The notes under the pieces were generated by a model. It made no database searches. It was not told where the DNA came from and was given only the letters and a program-made list of their open reading frames with translations. The position numbers and the translations under genes were made by a program. A stretch of 64,000 nucleotides of DNA from an uncultured Collinsella sp. (lineage in GTDB: Bacteria > Actinomycetota > Coriobacteriia > Coriobacteriales > Coriobacteriaceae), in contig CABUSR010000002.1 in NCBI GenBank assembly GCA_902494245.1, forward strand, positions 18,416-82,415. Reading direction: 5' to 3'. Position 1 is the first letter of the stretch. Every line of letters begins with the position of its first letter. Shown here piece by piece: positions 1 to 8,942 of this stretch.

Positions 1-1631
1 TTCATGTCACTCAAGCCATTTGCGCGACGAATTCCATTGACCGCATTCATGTAGGTCAAGGTATTCTGCAGATTCACGAGCGAAAAAGCATTGTCAGCGT
101 CAGACGCATCCAAGTTGACATAGTCGTCATACCATGCCGCCTTGTTAGCAGACCCATCAAGTAACTTCGCCGCATTGCTCGCGTTGGCACGCTGAGCAGC
201 AGTAAACGACGTACTACTTGCGATGTGATTCATAAAGCCAAGCAGGCCAGCCTTGACAGCATCCGTATCCACCGTCATGTTTGCTTTTAGCTCAGAAATC
301 TGCTGCTCAAGAGCTTTGACGTTTGTGCTGGCCGTGTTGTATTCATCATTCGCTTTGTTGTAGTCGCTGGTAGCATTCTCAAGAGCGCTTTTCTTCTGCT
401 TTGCGACCTCTGCCAGACGGTCGTACTCTGCCTTCTTGTCGGCCTCGGTCTGCTGAGCTTGCTCGTAAGCAGCCTTGGCGGTGTTGTATTTGCTGGTCAA
501 ATCACCGAGTTTGCCGTTGGCTTCGTCGTATGCAGTCTGCGCTGACGAAACGGCAGCGTTGGCGGCGTTGACCTTTTCCTGCGCGGCGCTGGCATCAGTC
601 TGTGCGGCCTGGAGGTTCGTTTGTGCGGTGGCGTCGGCAGCCTTCGCGGCATCAAGCTCGGTCTGCGCGTCCTTGAGCTCACCGGCAGCAGCGTTCTTGA
701 CAGCCTCAAGCGCTTTTAGATCGATACCCGTGCCCGAGATGGCGGCATCGAGCGCTTTCTGTGCGTCGTTCAGCTTATCCTGGGCGTTGCCGCACGCGGT
801 GGTCGCAGCGGCAAGGGCATTGGCAGTCTCCTGCTTCTTGGCCTGGGCGGTCGTCAGAGCAGACTCGGCATCACTCTTTGCCTGCTCAGCATTGTCGGCG
901 GCGGTCTTAGCGGCATCGAGCTCACCCTCGGCCGTCTTCACATCGGCATTCGCCGCATTGAGCTTGGCCTGTGCGTCCTCAACGGCCTTCTTGGCGGCCT
1001 CGTACTCGTCCATACCCATGGCCTCGAGCTTGGCCTTGGCATCATCGAAGGCCTTCTTGGCCTCATCCTGCTTTGCCTTGGCGTCCTTGAGCGCCTGGGT
1101 CTTATCCTCGACACTCTTGTTGGCCTGATCGAGCTGATCGTTCAGGTCGCCCAGCTTCTTCTGCTGCTGCTCTGCCTTGTCGACGGCCGCTTTAAGCTCG
1201 TCAATCTTCTCCTGAAGCGCGGCTGCCTCGGCCTCGTTCTGCTCGGCGGCGTTATCGGCCACGGCCTGCGAGGCATGATTCTTTTGCTGCTGCGCCTGCT
1301 TTTGAGACTGGCCCGCCGCGTCAGCCTTCTTCTGGGCGGCATCGTAGGCGGCCTGAGCGTCCTTGAGCTGCTTTGCCGACTCCTCGGCCAACTGGGCAGC
1401 CGTCTTTGCGGTTGCCTGGCTACCGGCGGCGACGACGTTCTCGATAGTGTTGTCGCCCTTCGTGGCGTCACCGTTATCTGCCGTCGGTGCGGCGATTGCC
1501 GCCAGCGGCGACATGAGCGGCTGAGCGATGAGGCCCGCCGTCAAAACGGTTGCGACGGCGCGGTTGGCAACGCCCTTGACGTTGACGGCCTTGGCCCGAG
1601 GCTCAAAGTGCTGTGGGCTATAGTTTGCCAT
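1..1631 (-). CDS. Secreted alanine-rich coiled-coil surface protein (3' end cut by window)
   Basis: At least 543 codons run without a stop from ATG 1631 to the window edge, so the C-terminus is missing. The start is preceded by AAAGGGAGAAAGCC. The N-terminus has basic residues followed by a hydrophobic stretch (AVATVLTAGLIAQPLMSPLA, about residues 25-44) and AIAAP, a plausible signal peptide with cleavage near residue 48. Residues ~75-450 are heptad-like Ala/Lys/Glu/Gln/Asp repeats (AKAAYEQAQ-type), a long alpha-helical coiled coil. The last visible segment (NAVNGIRRANGLSDM) resembles the start of CAP/SCP-like or SEC10/PgrA-type extracellular domains, in which a globular domain follows a helical stalk. 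Role is inferred to be at the cell surface, possibly adhesion. Any anchor (LPXTG) would lie outside the window. Function is not established. Confidence 0.85.
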   Translation of the reverse strand, partial: MANYSPQHFEPRAKAVNVKGVANRAVATVLTAGLIAQPLMSPLAAIAAPTADNGDATKGDNTIENVVAAGSQATAKTAAQLAEESAKQLKDAQAAYDAAQKKADAAGQSQKQAQQQKNHASQAVADNAAEQNEAEAAALQEKIDELKAAVDKAEQQQKKLGDLNDQLDQANKSVEDKTQALKDAKAKQDEAKKAFDDAKAKLEAMGMDEYEAAKKAVEDAQAKLNAANADVKTAEGELDAAKTAADNAEQAKSDAESALTTAQAKKQETANALAAATTACGNAQDKLNDAQKALDAAISGTGIDLKALEAVKNAAAGELKDAQTELDAAKAADATAQTNLQAAQTDASAAQEKVNAANAAVSSAQTAYDEANGKLGDLTSKYNTAKAAYEQAQQTEADKKAEYDRLAEVAKQKKSALENATSDYNKANDEYNTASTNVKALEQQISELKANMTVDTDAVKAGLLGFMNHIASSTSFTAAQRANASNAAKLLDGSANKAAWYDDYVNLDASDADNAFSLVNLQNTLTYMNAVNGIRRANGLSDM

Positions 1632-1938
1632 GGCTTTCTCCCTTTGACACGGATGCATCCATACACCTCATAATGTAGGAGCTGATTTTTGAATTCTGTT
1701 GCGCAACATTGGTCACCAGCGGATTTTTTGAAATTCACGCTCTCGCGCTTCACAATTTCGTCACATATGTAGGAGCTGATGCATCATATTCTTGCGGGAT
1801 CGAATTGAGCCTGTGATTTGCATTTGCTCCCGCGTCATCCTCCCTATCGGATTCCGCATCGAGCAGGCACCCCGCCCGCCGCGGTGTAGAGTATGGGCGA
1901 CGGGCGAGATATGCGGCCCGTGCCAGAACGAGGTGAAC

Positions 1939-3078
1939 ATGGAACTCGATAGACAACAGCTCAAGCGACTGCGTGAACGCCATCACCGGCGCCATGGCAT
2001 CCGCCCTGCCCATAGTGAGGCTGCCGAACAGGCTGGTCGCTTTTTAAAGCGCGCGTTCAACATTCGCGAGGGACGCGCGCCCTATCACGTGATCCGCAAG
2101 CGTTTTGTAAACGGGGCACGCCTGACCGGCTCTCACCTGTGCATCCTCATCATTGCCATGTTAATCGCGAGCATCGGCCTCGATATCGACTCGGATATCG
2201 CCATTGTAGGCGCCATGCTCATCTGCCCGCTCATGGGCTCGGTCCTTGCCATGGCATACGGCATCGCCACGCTCGACCGCGAGATTACCGTCGAAGCCGT
2301 CGCCAGCCTTGCGCTGCAAATGGCCTTTTGCCTGGTCACATCCACGTTGTACTTTAAGCTCTCGCCCCTTGGCACCACCACGGCCGCCATTATCGACAAC
2401 TCGACGCCCACCGTGTGGGACCTTGCCGTCGCGCTCGCGGGCGGCTTTGCGGGTGGCCTGGGCAACTCGCGCGACCAGGAACCCGCCACGCTCATCGCCG
2501 GCGTGGCAGTGGCAACCGCGCTCATGCCGCCCCTGTGCGCGGCGGGTTATGGCATTGCCATCGCGAGCGGGTCGCTGTTCCTCTCAGCCCTCTACGAGTT
2601 TGGCATCAACGTCGTCTTTATCGCGCTGGCGGCCGAAGCCGTATTGCTTCTTTTACGTGTACCGCTCAAGCGCGACCTCAACGGCGACGGTATTGTGACC
2701 GCTGAGGAAGACACCGAGGTCGACGAGCTGTCACGCAAAGTGCGCCGCCGCATCATTGTGGGTACGGTAGTCTTTGCCATCCCCTGCATCGTTATGACGG
2801 CGGGGTCTATTGGCTCGGCGCAGACCGGCGTGCAGGACGGCTACGGTGTCACCGAAACTACGCGCGAACTTGCCGCGGTGCTGCCGGGCTTTAAGGATTA
2901 CACCGTCGCCGTCGAGACCTCAGCTGCCGAGGGCGAGGAAGAGGGCATCGTCGAGTGCGAGGTTGTCGCCCACGTGACGACAAGCGAGGCGCTCGGGGCG
3001 CACGACCGCCACGTCGCCCGCAAGCTCATAGACCTCAACGTACCCGAACTCGATCGCGTGGAGTTCGATGTGAAGTGA
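1939..3078 (+). CDS. DUF389 family integral membrane protein
   Basis: 379 residues. The ATG at 1939 was chosen over an in-frame ATG at 1792 because it follows an AGGTG ribosome-binding site, and because the extra 49 codons are Arg/Pro/Cys-rich and unlike a protein N-terminus. A basic N-terminal tail (~60 residues) is followed by about six hydrophobic segments, including the conserved stretches IVGAMLICPLMG, GFAGGLGNSRDQEP and ATALMPPLCAAGYG. These glycine/proline signatures are typical of DUF389 (TIGR00341-like) proteins, whose molecular function is unknown. The C-terminal ~100 residues are soluble. The gene stands alone and a hairpin terminator follows. Confidence 0.85.
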   Translation: MELDRQQLKRLRERHHRRHGIRPAHSEAAEQAGRFLKRAFNIREGRAPYHVIRKRFVNGARLTGSHLCILIIAMLIASIGLDIDSDIAIVGAMLICPLMGSVLAMAYGIATLDREITVEAVASLALQMAFCLVTSTLYFKLSPLGTTTAAIIDNSTPTVWDLAVALAGGFAGGLGNSRDQEPATLIAGVAVATALMPPLCAAGYGIAIASGSLFLSALYEFGINVVFIALAAEAVLLLLRVPLKRDLNGDGIVTAEEDTEVDELSRKVRRRIIVGTVVFAIPCIVMTAGSIGSAQTGVQDGYGVTETTRELAAVLPGFKDYTVAVETSAAEGEEEGIVECEVVAHVTTSEALGAHDRHVARKLIDLNVPELDRVEFDVK

Positions 3079-3145
3079 TGCAGAGCGCGGGATGGATGCT
3101 CGCACGGACGCAAGTTACGACGAGGCGCAGGCGCGATACGGACAC

Positions 3146-3196
3146 GAGCAAATAGCGGGGTGCAGTTCACACCCGCGCCCCGCTCGCTCTTTTTTG
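3146..3196 (+). terminator. Rho-independent terminator after DUF389 gene
   Basis: AGCGGGG (3154-3160) pairs with CCCCGCT (3178-3184), extended by GAGC/GCTC, and a run of T follows at 3190-3195. The next minus-strand gene ends at 3204, so the hairpin may serve both directions. Confidence 0.7.
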
Positions 3197-3203
3197 CCGT
3201 GAA

Positions 3204-3653
3204 TCAACTGTCCGAATCGACCTCGCCAGACTCCACCGTAAACGCCGGATCGGTGCTCACAAGATAAAATCGGGTCACCTTAGTATTTCTAATTAGGTAG
3301 ATCTGCCCCTGATCGCGCCGGCGCGATATATACGCAACGTGAACCGTACCGAATTCTTCGCCGTTTTCCTTCTTTAATATCAGGATGTTGGGGTCATCCG
3401 TACGCTTAAACTGCCCGTCAACGCAGCTGCCGTCTTTGTCGACCAGTTGCCACCGATGGTTATCCTCTTCAAGAAAGGCCAGGGTTTCCCGACTCGTCTT
3501 GTCGTCCCGATAGTAACCGTCAATGGCAAACCCTTCGGAAGCGCATTCCTGCATATAGGACGTTTCTCGGCTTATAGCAAACAGCCCCGTAGCGCCCAGG
3601 AGCACAGCCAGGCAGACCACTGCAAGGGCTATCGAAATAGCACGGCGACCCAT
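3204..3653 (-). CDS. Small membrane-anchored protein of unknown function
   Basis: 149 residues. One hydrophobic N-terminal segment (AISIALAVVCLAVLLGATGL, residues 5-24) after MGRR suggests a signal anchor with the rest outside the membrane. The C-terminal part is polar and beta-rich in appearance (GYYRDDKTSRETLAFLEED, VDGQFKRTDDPNILILKKE, RFYLVSTDP) and looks like a compact lipocalin- or PepSY-like single-domain fold, but no family was recognised. There is no strong Shine-Dalgarno upstream of ATG 3653. It converges with the DUF389 gene. Confidence 0.65.
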   Translation of the reverse strand: MGRRAISIALAVVCLAVLLGATGLFAISRETSYMQECASEGFAIDGYYRDDKTSRETLAFLEEDNHRWQLVDKDGSCVDGQFKRTDDPNILILKKENGEEFGTVHVAYISRRRDQGQIYLIRNTKVTRFYLVSTDPAFTVESGEVDSDS

Positions 3654-3721
3654 GCTAGCCCAACCGATAGTTGTTTAACGGAGCACGAAACATACCTGGA
3701 ACCTCCGATATCAGGGGGAAC

Positions 3722-3741
3722 GTCGCCAGCAGGCTGGCGAC
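3722..3741. repeat. Perfect 9-bp inverted repeat (GTCGCCAGC-AG-GCTGGCGAC)
   Basis: A 20-bp hairpin sits in the 497-base gap between the small membrane protein and the activase gene, upstream of the former and just beyond the pseudogene stop. It has no T-run. Apart from it, the gene remnant at 3844-4043 and the terminator at 4087-4121, nothing was recognised in this gap. Confidence 0.5.
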
Positions 3742-3843
3742 AACTATATGTTTCTAACATCAAACCATATGGCTGCCACTCGCGGAGGGGGCATCGGCGA
3801 ACGGCGTGTTTTCATACTCCATTGGTCAAACCTAAGCGCGGCC

Positions 3844-4043
3844 CTACAGCTCGTACTTGTACACGCGGTAGATGTACTTCTCGGCTTCCATCTCGTAGGT
3901 GGCGATGGGCAGTCCGCAGCGATCATCTCGTCGTTTGGCAGATAGGTCACGCTGTGCTGGCCCGCGTTGAGCGAAAAATCGCCTTGGGCCTGCAGTAACT
4001 TGTCCTCAAAGCCCGAACCGGCCCAAAAATCGGGCAAGCCCAT
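3844..4043 (-). pseudogene. Frameshifted 3' remnant of an unidentified gene
   Basis: On the minus strand one frame reads GLPDFWAGSGFEDKLLQAQG and continues to HSVTYLPNDEMIAAD, after which it turns into low-complexity Pro/Ser/Thr/Arg. A single-base shift at about 3908 restores protein-like sequence (LPIATYEMEAEKYIYRVYKY) ending EL-stop at 3844-3846. The two halves together read like the last ~65 residues of a normal protein. The 5' part is missing: upstream lies the terminator hairpin of the activase gene. This is therefore interpreted as an N-terminally truncated, frameshifted remnant. The family could not be named. A sequencing indel would explain the frameshift but not the missing start. 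Confidence 0.5.
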
Positions 4044-4086
4044 GGAAGGCTGTAGCAAGGTCATTTGCGCAACATATATCCAGCAA

Positions 4087-4121
4087 AAACGGGTGGTAGC
4101 CGGTACGGCTACCACCCGTTT
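4087..4121 (-). terminator. Strong intrinsic terminator of the activase gene
   Basis: Fifteen-base perfect arms (AAACGGGTGGTAGCC, 4087-4101, and its complement, 4107-4121) are separated by GGTAC. Reading on the minus strand, TTTTTGC follows the stem. It lies 29 bases beyond the activase stop codon. Confidence 0.85.
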
Positions 4122-4149
4122 GCCTCATATCTAGCCCAAAGCAGGCCAA

Positions 4150-7100
4150 CTACTTCTTAATGCCGCGTCCCAGACGATTGGCGACCGATGCAACGGCCTC
4201 TTCGCTGGCCGGTCCGCAGCTCACGCAGCCATCGTGGGCACGCATCTGGCCGGTGACCTCGTCCATCGCGAGCGGCGCCACCTTCTCGAGCTTAAAGCCC
4301 TTGCCGGCGCGCATGTTCTCCTTAGCCACGCTGATCATAAGCTTAATGCGGTTGAGCTGGTTGACCTCGGACGCACCAGGATCATAGTCCACCGCGACAA
4401 TGTTGCTCTCGGGATGCTGGCGGCGCAGCTCCTTGATCACGGCCTTACCCACCACGTGGTTGGGCAGGCACGCGAAGGGCTGCGTACAGATGATGTTAGG
4501 CGCACCGTGATCGATCAGGTCGAGCATCTCGGCCGTGAGCAGCCAGCCCTCGCCCATGTTGTTGCACACCGAAAGCACCGTGCGGGCCTTGTCGGCCATG
4601 GTGCCGATACGCTCGGGCGCCTCAAAGCGACGGGACTTCTCGAGCATCTCCTCCACCGGCGTACGCATCCAGTCCACGAGTTTGATGAGCGCCTGCATAC
4701 CAGCGCGCGTGGTAGCAGAGCTACCCAGCTCGTCCTTCTGCAGCTCGGCGTTGCTCATGGAGTACAGGAAGAAGTCGAGCAGGCCCGGCACCACGGCCTC
4801 GCAGCCCTCGCGCTCGATAACGTCGACCACGTGGTTGTTGGCTGTGGGGTGGAACTTGACCAAGATCTCGCCGACCACGCCCACGCGCGGCTTGGTGCCC
4901 TCGCCAACGAGCGGCATGGTGTCGAACGCGCGGATGGCCTCGCGGCACAGCTTGGTGTAGTTGTGGCGGTTGAACTTGGGCGCCAGCTTGCGGGCGCGCG
5001 CCATGTACTCCTCGTAGAGCGCATTGGCGGCACCGGGCGTGGCCTCGTACGGGCGGCAGCGGTAGAGCATCTGCATCATCACGTCGCCAAAGAGCACCGC
5101 GTAGACTGCCTGCTTAAGCAGCGCCGGCGTAATCTTAAAGCCGGGATTGTCCTCGCCGAGCGCCACGGCCGAAAGCGAGATCACCGGGATCTCGGGGTGG
5201 CCGCTCTCGCGCAGGGCCTTGCGGATGAGCGCGATGTAGTTGGTGGCACGGCAGCCGCCGCCGGTCTGGCTGATAACCACAGCCGTCTTGGACAGGTCGT
5301 ACCGGCCGCTCTCGATGGCCTCCATAATCTGGCCCGTCACCAGGATCGACGGATAGCAGATGTCGTTGTTCACATAGCGCAGGCCGGCCTCGACGGCGTC
5401 GTGATCGGTCGAGGGCAGCAGCTCCAAGTTGTAGCCAGCACCACGGAACACCTCTTTGACCAGGTCAAAGTGGATCGGCGCCATCTGCGGGCACAAGATG
5501 GTGTAGCCCTCCTCGCGCATCTGCTCGGTAAAGGGCACCTTGGGCCACGCGGTCGAGGCGCTTTCACGCTGCGCCTCGAACGTGTACTTGCGGCTCGCGA
5601 ACGCGGGAGAATCCTTGGAGGGAGCCACCGGCGCTGCATCGCCCTGCTCGTAGGCCTCGCCCGCGGCCGTGGCCTCGGCCAGGCGCTCGGCCTCCTGGTC
5701 CTTAAGCGCGGCCATGAGCGAGCGGATGCGAATGCGCGCGGCGCCCAAGTTGGACACCTCGTCGATCTTGAGCACGGTGTAGATCTTGCCGCTGGCTTCC
5801 AGAATCTCCTGCACCTGATCGGTGGTCAGGGCATCGAGGCCGCAGCCGAAAGAGTTGAGCTGGATCAGGTCCAGGTCGTTGCGCATCGTCACAAAACGGG
5901 CGACGGCGTACAGGCGGCTGTGGTACATCCACTGGTCGACGACGCGAATGGGGCGCTCGGGCTTTACCAGATGCGCGAGTGAATCCTCGGTAAAGACCGC
6001 AAAGCCAAAGCTCGAGATAAGCTCGGGCAGGGCATGGTTGATCTCGGGGTCGTTATGGTAGGGACGGCCGGCGAGCACGATGCCGTGACCGCCGTGGTCC
6101 TCGACCCACTTAAGGGCCTCCTCGCCCATGGTCTGGATATCCTCGTGGAAACGCGCGTCGGCCTCAAAGGCAGCATTGACGGCGGCATCGACCTCGGAGC
6201 GTGTGATTTTGGGACCGCGCACGCGGCCGCGACCAGCCTCGGCATCGGCCACGCGGTCGACAGCGAGCACCTGGTACAGGCGGCGCTTGAGCTCGGTCTT
6301 GTCGTGATAGGGCACAAACGGGTACAGGAACTCGATGTTCTGCTCGCGAATCTCGTCGATGTTGAGTGCCAACGCCGTGGGGTAGCTCATGACGATGGGG
6401 CAGTTATAGCAGTTGCCGGCGGTCGGATCCTCCTTGCGCTCCCAGCGCACGCACGGCATCCAAATGAAGTCGACATCGCGGTCGATAAGGTTCATCACAT
6501 GGCCGTGGCTCATCTTTGCCGGGTAGCACACGCTCTCGGACGGCATGGACTCGATGCCCGCCTGGTAGGTCTTCTTGCTCGACTGGTCGGACAGCTGCAC
6601 GCTAAAGCCCAAGCGCGTAAAGAACGCGTGCCAGAAGGGGTAGTTCTCGTACATGTTGAGCGCGCGGGGGATGCCGACGGTACCGCGCGGGGCCTCGTCG
6701 GGGCTCAGCACCTCGCGGTTAAACAGCAGCTCGTTTTTCTTTTTGAAGAGGTTGGGCGCCTCGGTCTTCTGCTTTTTGTGGCCGGCGCCCTTCTCGCAGC
6801 GGTTGCCGGTAATGAAGCGCCTGCCGCCGCCAAAGTCGTTGACGGTGAGCTGGCAGTTGTTGGAGCAGCGACCGCAGCGGACATGCTTTTGCGTCACGGT
6901 AAGGTGCGCGATGTCCTCGGCAGAAAGAATGGTCGAGGTGCCGTCGGCGCCGGCGCGATCGCGGGCGAGCAGGGCCGCACCGTAGGCGCCCATGCAGCCG
7001 GCGATGTCGGGACGCACGGCATGAACGCCGGTGAGCTGCTCAAACGCGCGCAGCGTGGCGTCGGACATAAAGGTGCCGCCCTGAACGATCACCTGGCTGC

Positions 7101-8931
7101 CGATCTCCTTGGGATCGCGCAGCTTAATGACCTTGAACAGGGCATTCTTGATGACGGAATAGGACAGGCCGGCCGCGATGTCGCCCACCGTGGCGCCTTC
7201 CTTTTGCGCCTGCTTGACGCGCGAGTTCATAAAGACCGTGCAGCGGCTGCCCAGGTCGACGGGGGCCTTGGCATGGATGGCGGCATTGGCGAACGCGCGC
7301 ACGTCCATGTTCATAGAAACGGCGAAGCTCTCGATAAAGCTACCGCAACCCGACGAGCAGGCCTCGTTGAGCATGATGTGCTCGATGACGCCGTCCTTGA
7401 CGCGCAGGCACTTCATGTCCTGGCCGCCGATGTCCAGAATGAACTCGACGCCGGGCAGGAACGCCTTGGCGCCGCGCAGGTGCGCGACGGTCTCGATCTC
7501 GCCGGAGTCGGCCTTGAGAGCCTCGATGAGCAGCGCCTCGCCATAGCCCGTGGTGGTCACGTGGCCGATGGTGCAGCCGGCAGGGATGTGGTTGTAGAAA
7601 TCGGCCATGATGACCTTGGCCGTGCCCAGGATGTCACCGTTGTTGTTGCCATACCAGGTATGCAACAGCTGGCCGTCCTCGCCCACGAGCGCAGCCTTCA
7701 TGGTGGTGGAACCGGCGTCGATGCCAATGAACACGCGGCCGGTGTAGCCTTCGAGTTTGCCCTTGGGGACGACTTCCTGGTCGTGGCGGGTTTTGAACTC
7801 GGCGAAGTCCTCGTCGGTGGCAAAGAGCGGATCCAGGCGCTCGACCTCGGCACCCTGTGTGTCACCCAGGGCATCGATAGCCTCGATGAGCTGCGGGAAC
7901 GTGCTGAGCTTGTTGGACTCATGCGCCATGGCGGCACCGCTCGCCACAAACAGGTGAGCGTTTTGGGGCACGATACGGTGCTCCTCGTCCAGGTTGAGCG
8001 TGAGGTAGAAGCGGTGGCGCAGCTCGGAGAGATACTGCAGCGGGCCGCCCAGGAAGGCGACGTTGCCGCGGATGGGGCGGCCGCACGCCAGGCCCGAGAT
8101 GGTCTGGGTTACGACAGCCTGGAAGATGGAGGCGGCCACGTCCTCGGGGCGGGCGCCCTCGTTGAGCAGCGGCTGCACGTCGGTCTTGGCAAAAACGCCG
8201 CAGCGACTGGCGATGGGATAGATGGTGGTGGCGTTAGCCGCGAGCTCGTTGAGGCCGCTGGCGTCGGTGTGCAGCAGGGTTGCCATCTGGTCGATGAACG
8301 CGCCCGTACCGCCAGCGCAGGTGCCGTTCATGCGCTGCTCGATGCCGTTATCGAAGTAGATAATCTTGGCGTCCTCGCCGCCCAACTCGATGGCGACGTC
8401 GGTGGCCGGTATAAGAGTCTCGACGGCGCGCTTGCTGGCGATGACCTCCTGGACAAACTCCAGGTCGAGCCACTGGGACAGCAGCAAGCCGCCCGATCCG
8501 GTAATGGCGCAGGTCATTTGGGCAGCCGGCAGCACGGTCGCAGCGCCCTCGAACAGGTCGCGGGCGCAGGCGCGGACGTCGGTGTGATGGCGCTGGTACT
8601 TGGCGTACACGATCTGGTTGTCGTCGTTGAGCACGGCGAGCTTGACGGTGGTAGAGCCCACGTCGATGCCCAGGTGCAGGTTGCCGCGAGCGTTCTCGGG
8701 GTTGAAGATCGCGCCTTCGGGGGCCTGGGCGGCGGCTACGGGCTCAGCGGCGGTGGCGGGCTCGCTGGCGACGGACGTCTCCCCTGCCGCGTTCTTGGCA
8801 TCGGCAACTGCCTCGGCAACTTTCTCGGCAGCCGCGGTCGCGGCCTTCTGCGCGGCGTCTACCACGGCGGGCGCAGCCTCGCGTGCAGCAGCGACCATGC
8901 GGTCCTTGATGCCCTCGACGAGTTTGCTCAT
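4150..8931 (-). CDS. 2-hydroxyacyl-CoA dehydratase activase, giant multidomain ATPase (HgdC/DUF2229 type)
   Basis: 1593 residues; ATG 8931 is preceded by GGAGAGACA. After an Ala-rich helical tail (residues 1-80) come two BadF/BadG/BcrA/BcrD ASKHA ATPase modules. Each has a phosphate loop (GIDVGSTTVKLAV near 88 and GIDAGSTTMKAAL near 402) and a cluster-binding motif (NGTCAGGTGAF and NEACSSGCGSF). In HgdC-type activases that cysteine ligates a 4Fe-4S cluster shared by the dimer. A cysteine-rich hinge (RCGRCSNNC, ~690) precedes a DUF2229-like domain (GIPRALNMYENYPFWHAFF, CYPAKMSHGHV) and a C-terminal region resembling the dehydratase (HgdB-like) fold. Known relatives energise an electron for radical dehydration of 2-hydroxyacyl-CoA. 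No hgdAB-type partner is nearby, so the substrate is unknown. It lies 11 bases after a TetR gene and is probably co-transcribed with it. Confidence 0.9.
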   Translation of the reverse strand: MSKLVEGIKDRMVAAAREAAPAVVDAAQKAATAAAEKVAEAVADAKNAAGETSVASEPATAAEPVAAAQAPEGAIFNPENARGNLHLGIDVGSTTVKLAVLNDDNQIVYAKYQRHHTDVRACARDLFEGAATVLPAAQMTCAITGSGGLLLSQWLDLEFVQEVIASKRAVETLIPATDVAIELGGEDAKIIYFDNGIEQRMNGTCAGGTGAFIDQMATLLHTDASGLNELAANATTIYPIASRCGVFAKTDVQPLLNEGARPEDVAASIFQAVVTQTISGLACGRPIRGNVAFLGGPLQYLSELRHRFYLTLNLDEEHRIVPQNAHLFVASGAAMAHESNKLSTFPQLIEAIDALGDTQGAEVERLDPLFATDEDFAEFKTRHDQEVVPKGKLEGYTGRVFIGIDAGSTTMKAALVGEDGQLLHTWYGNNNGDILGTAKVIMADFYNHIPAGCTIGHVTTTGYGEALLIEALKADSGEIETVAHLRGAKAFLPGVEFILDIGGQDMKCLRVKDGVIEHIMLNEACSSGCGSFIESFAVSMNMDVRAFANAAIHAKAPVDLGSRCTVFMNSRVKQAQKEGATVGDIAAGLSYSVIKNALFKVIKLRDPKEIGSQVIVQGGTFMSDATLRAFEQLTGVHAVRPDIAGCMGAYGAALLARDRAGADGTSTILSAEDIAHLTVTQKHVRCGRCSNNCQLTVNDFGGGRRFITGNRCEKGAGHKKQKTEAPNLFKKKNELLFNREVLSPDEAPRGTVGIPRALNMYENYPFWHAFFTRLGFSVQLSDQSSKKTYQAGIESMPSESVCYPAKMSHGHVMNLIDRDVDFIWMPCVRWERKEDPTAGNCYNCPIVMSYPTALALNIDEIREQNIEFLYPFVPYHDKTELKRRLYQVLAVDRVADAEAGRGRVRGPKITRSEVDAAVNAAFEADARFHEDIQTMGEEALKWVEDHGGHGIVLAGRPYHNDPEINHALPELISSFGFAVFTEDSLAHLVKPERPIRVVDQWMYHSRLYAVARFVTMRNDLDLIQLNSFGCGLDALTTDQVQEILEASGKIYTVLKIDEVSNLGAARIRIRSLMAALKDQEAERLAEATAAGEAYEQGDAAPVAPSKDSPAFASRKYTFEAQRESASTAWPKVPFTEQMREEGYTILCPQMAPIHFDLVKEVFRGAGYNLELLPSTDHDAVEAGLRYVNNDICYPSILVTGQIMEAIESGRYDLSKTAVVISQTGGGCRATNYIALIRKALRESGHPEIPVISLSAVALGEDNPGFKITPALLKQAVYAVLFGDVMMQMLYRCRPYEATPGAANALYEEYMARARKLAPKFNRHNYTKLCREAIRAFDTMPLVGEGTKPRVGVVGEILVKFHPTANNHVVDVIEREGCEAVVPGLLDFFLYSMSNAELQKDELGSSATTRAGMQALIKLVDWMRTPVEEMLEKSRRFEAPERIGTMADKARTVLSVCNNMGEGWLLTAEMLDLIDHGAPNIICTQPFACLPNHVVGKAVIKELRRQHPESNIVAVDYDPGASEVNQLNRIKLMISVAKENMRAGKGFKLEKVAPLAMDEVTGQMRAHDGCVSCGPASEEAVASVANRLGRGIKK

Positions 8932-8942
8932 TGTCTCTCCTC

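Noticed and set aside
475..1128. Ala/Ser-rich plus-strand frame in the coiled-coil gene
   Set aside because: It is the complement of Glu/Ala heptads (Ser/Ala/Cys shadow), not a gene.
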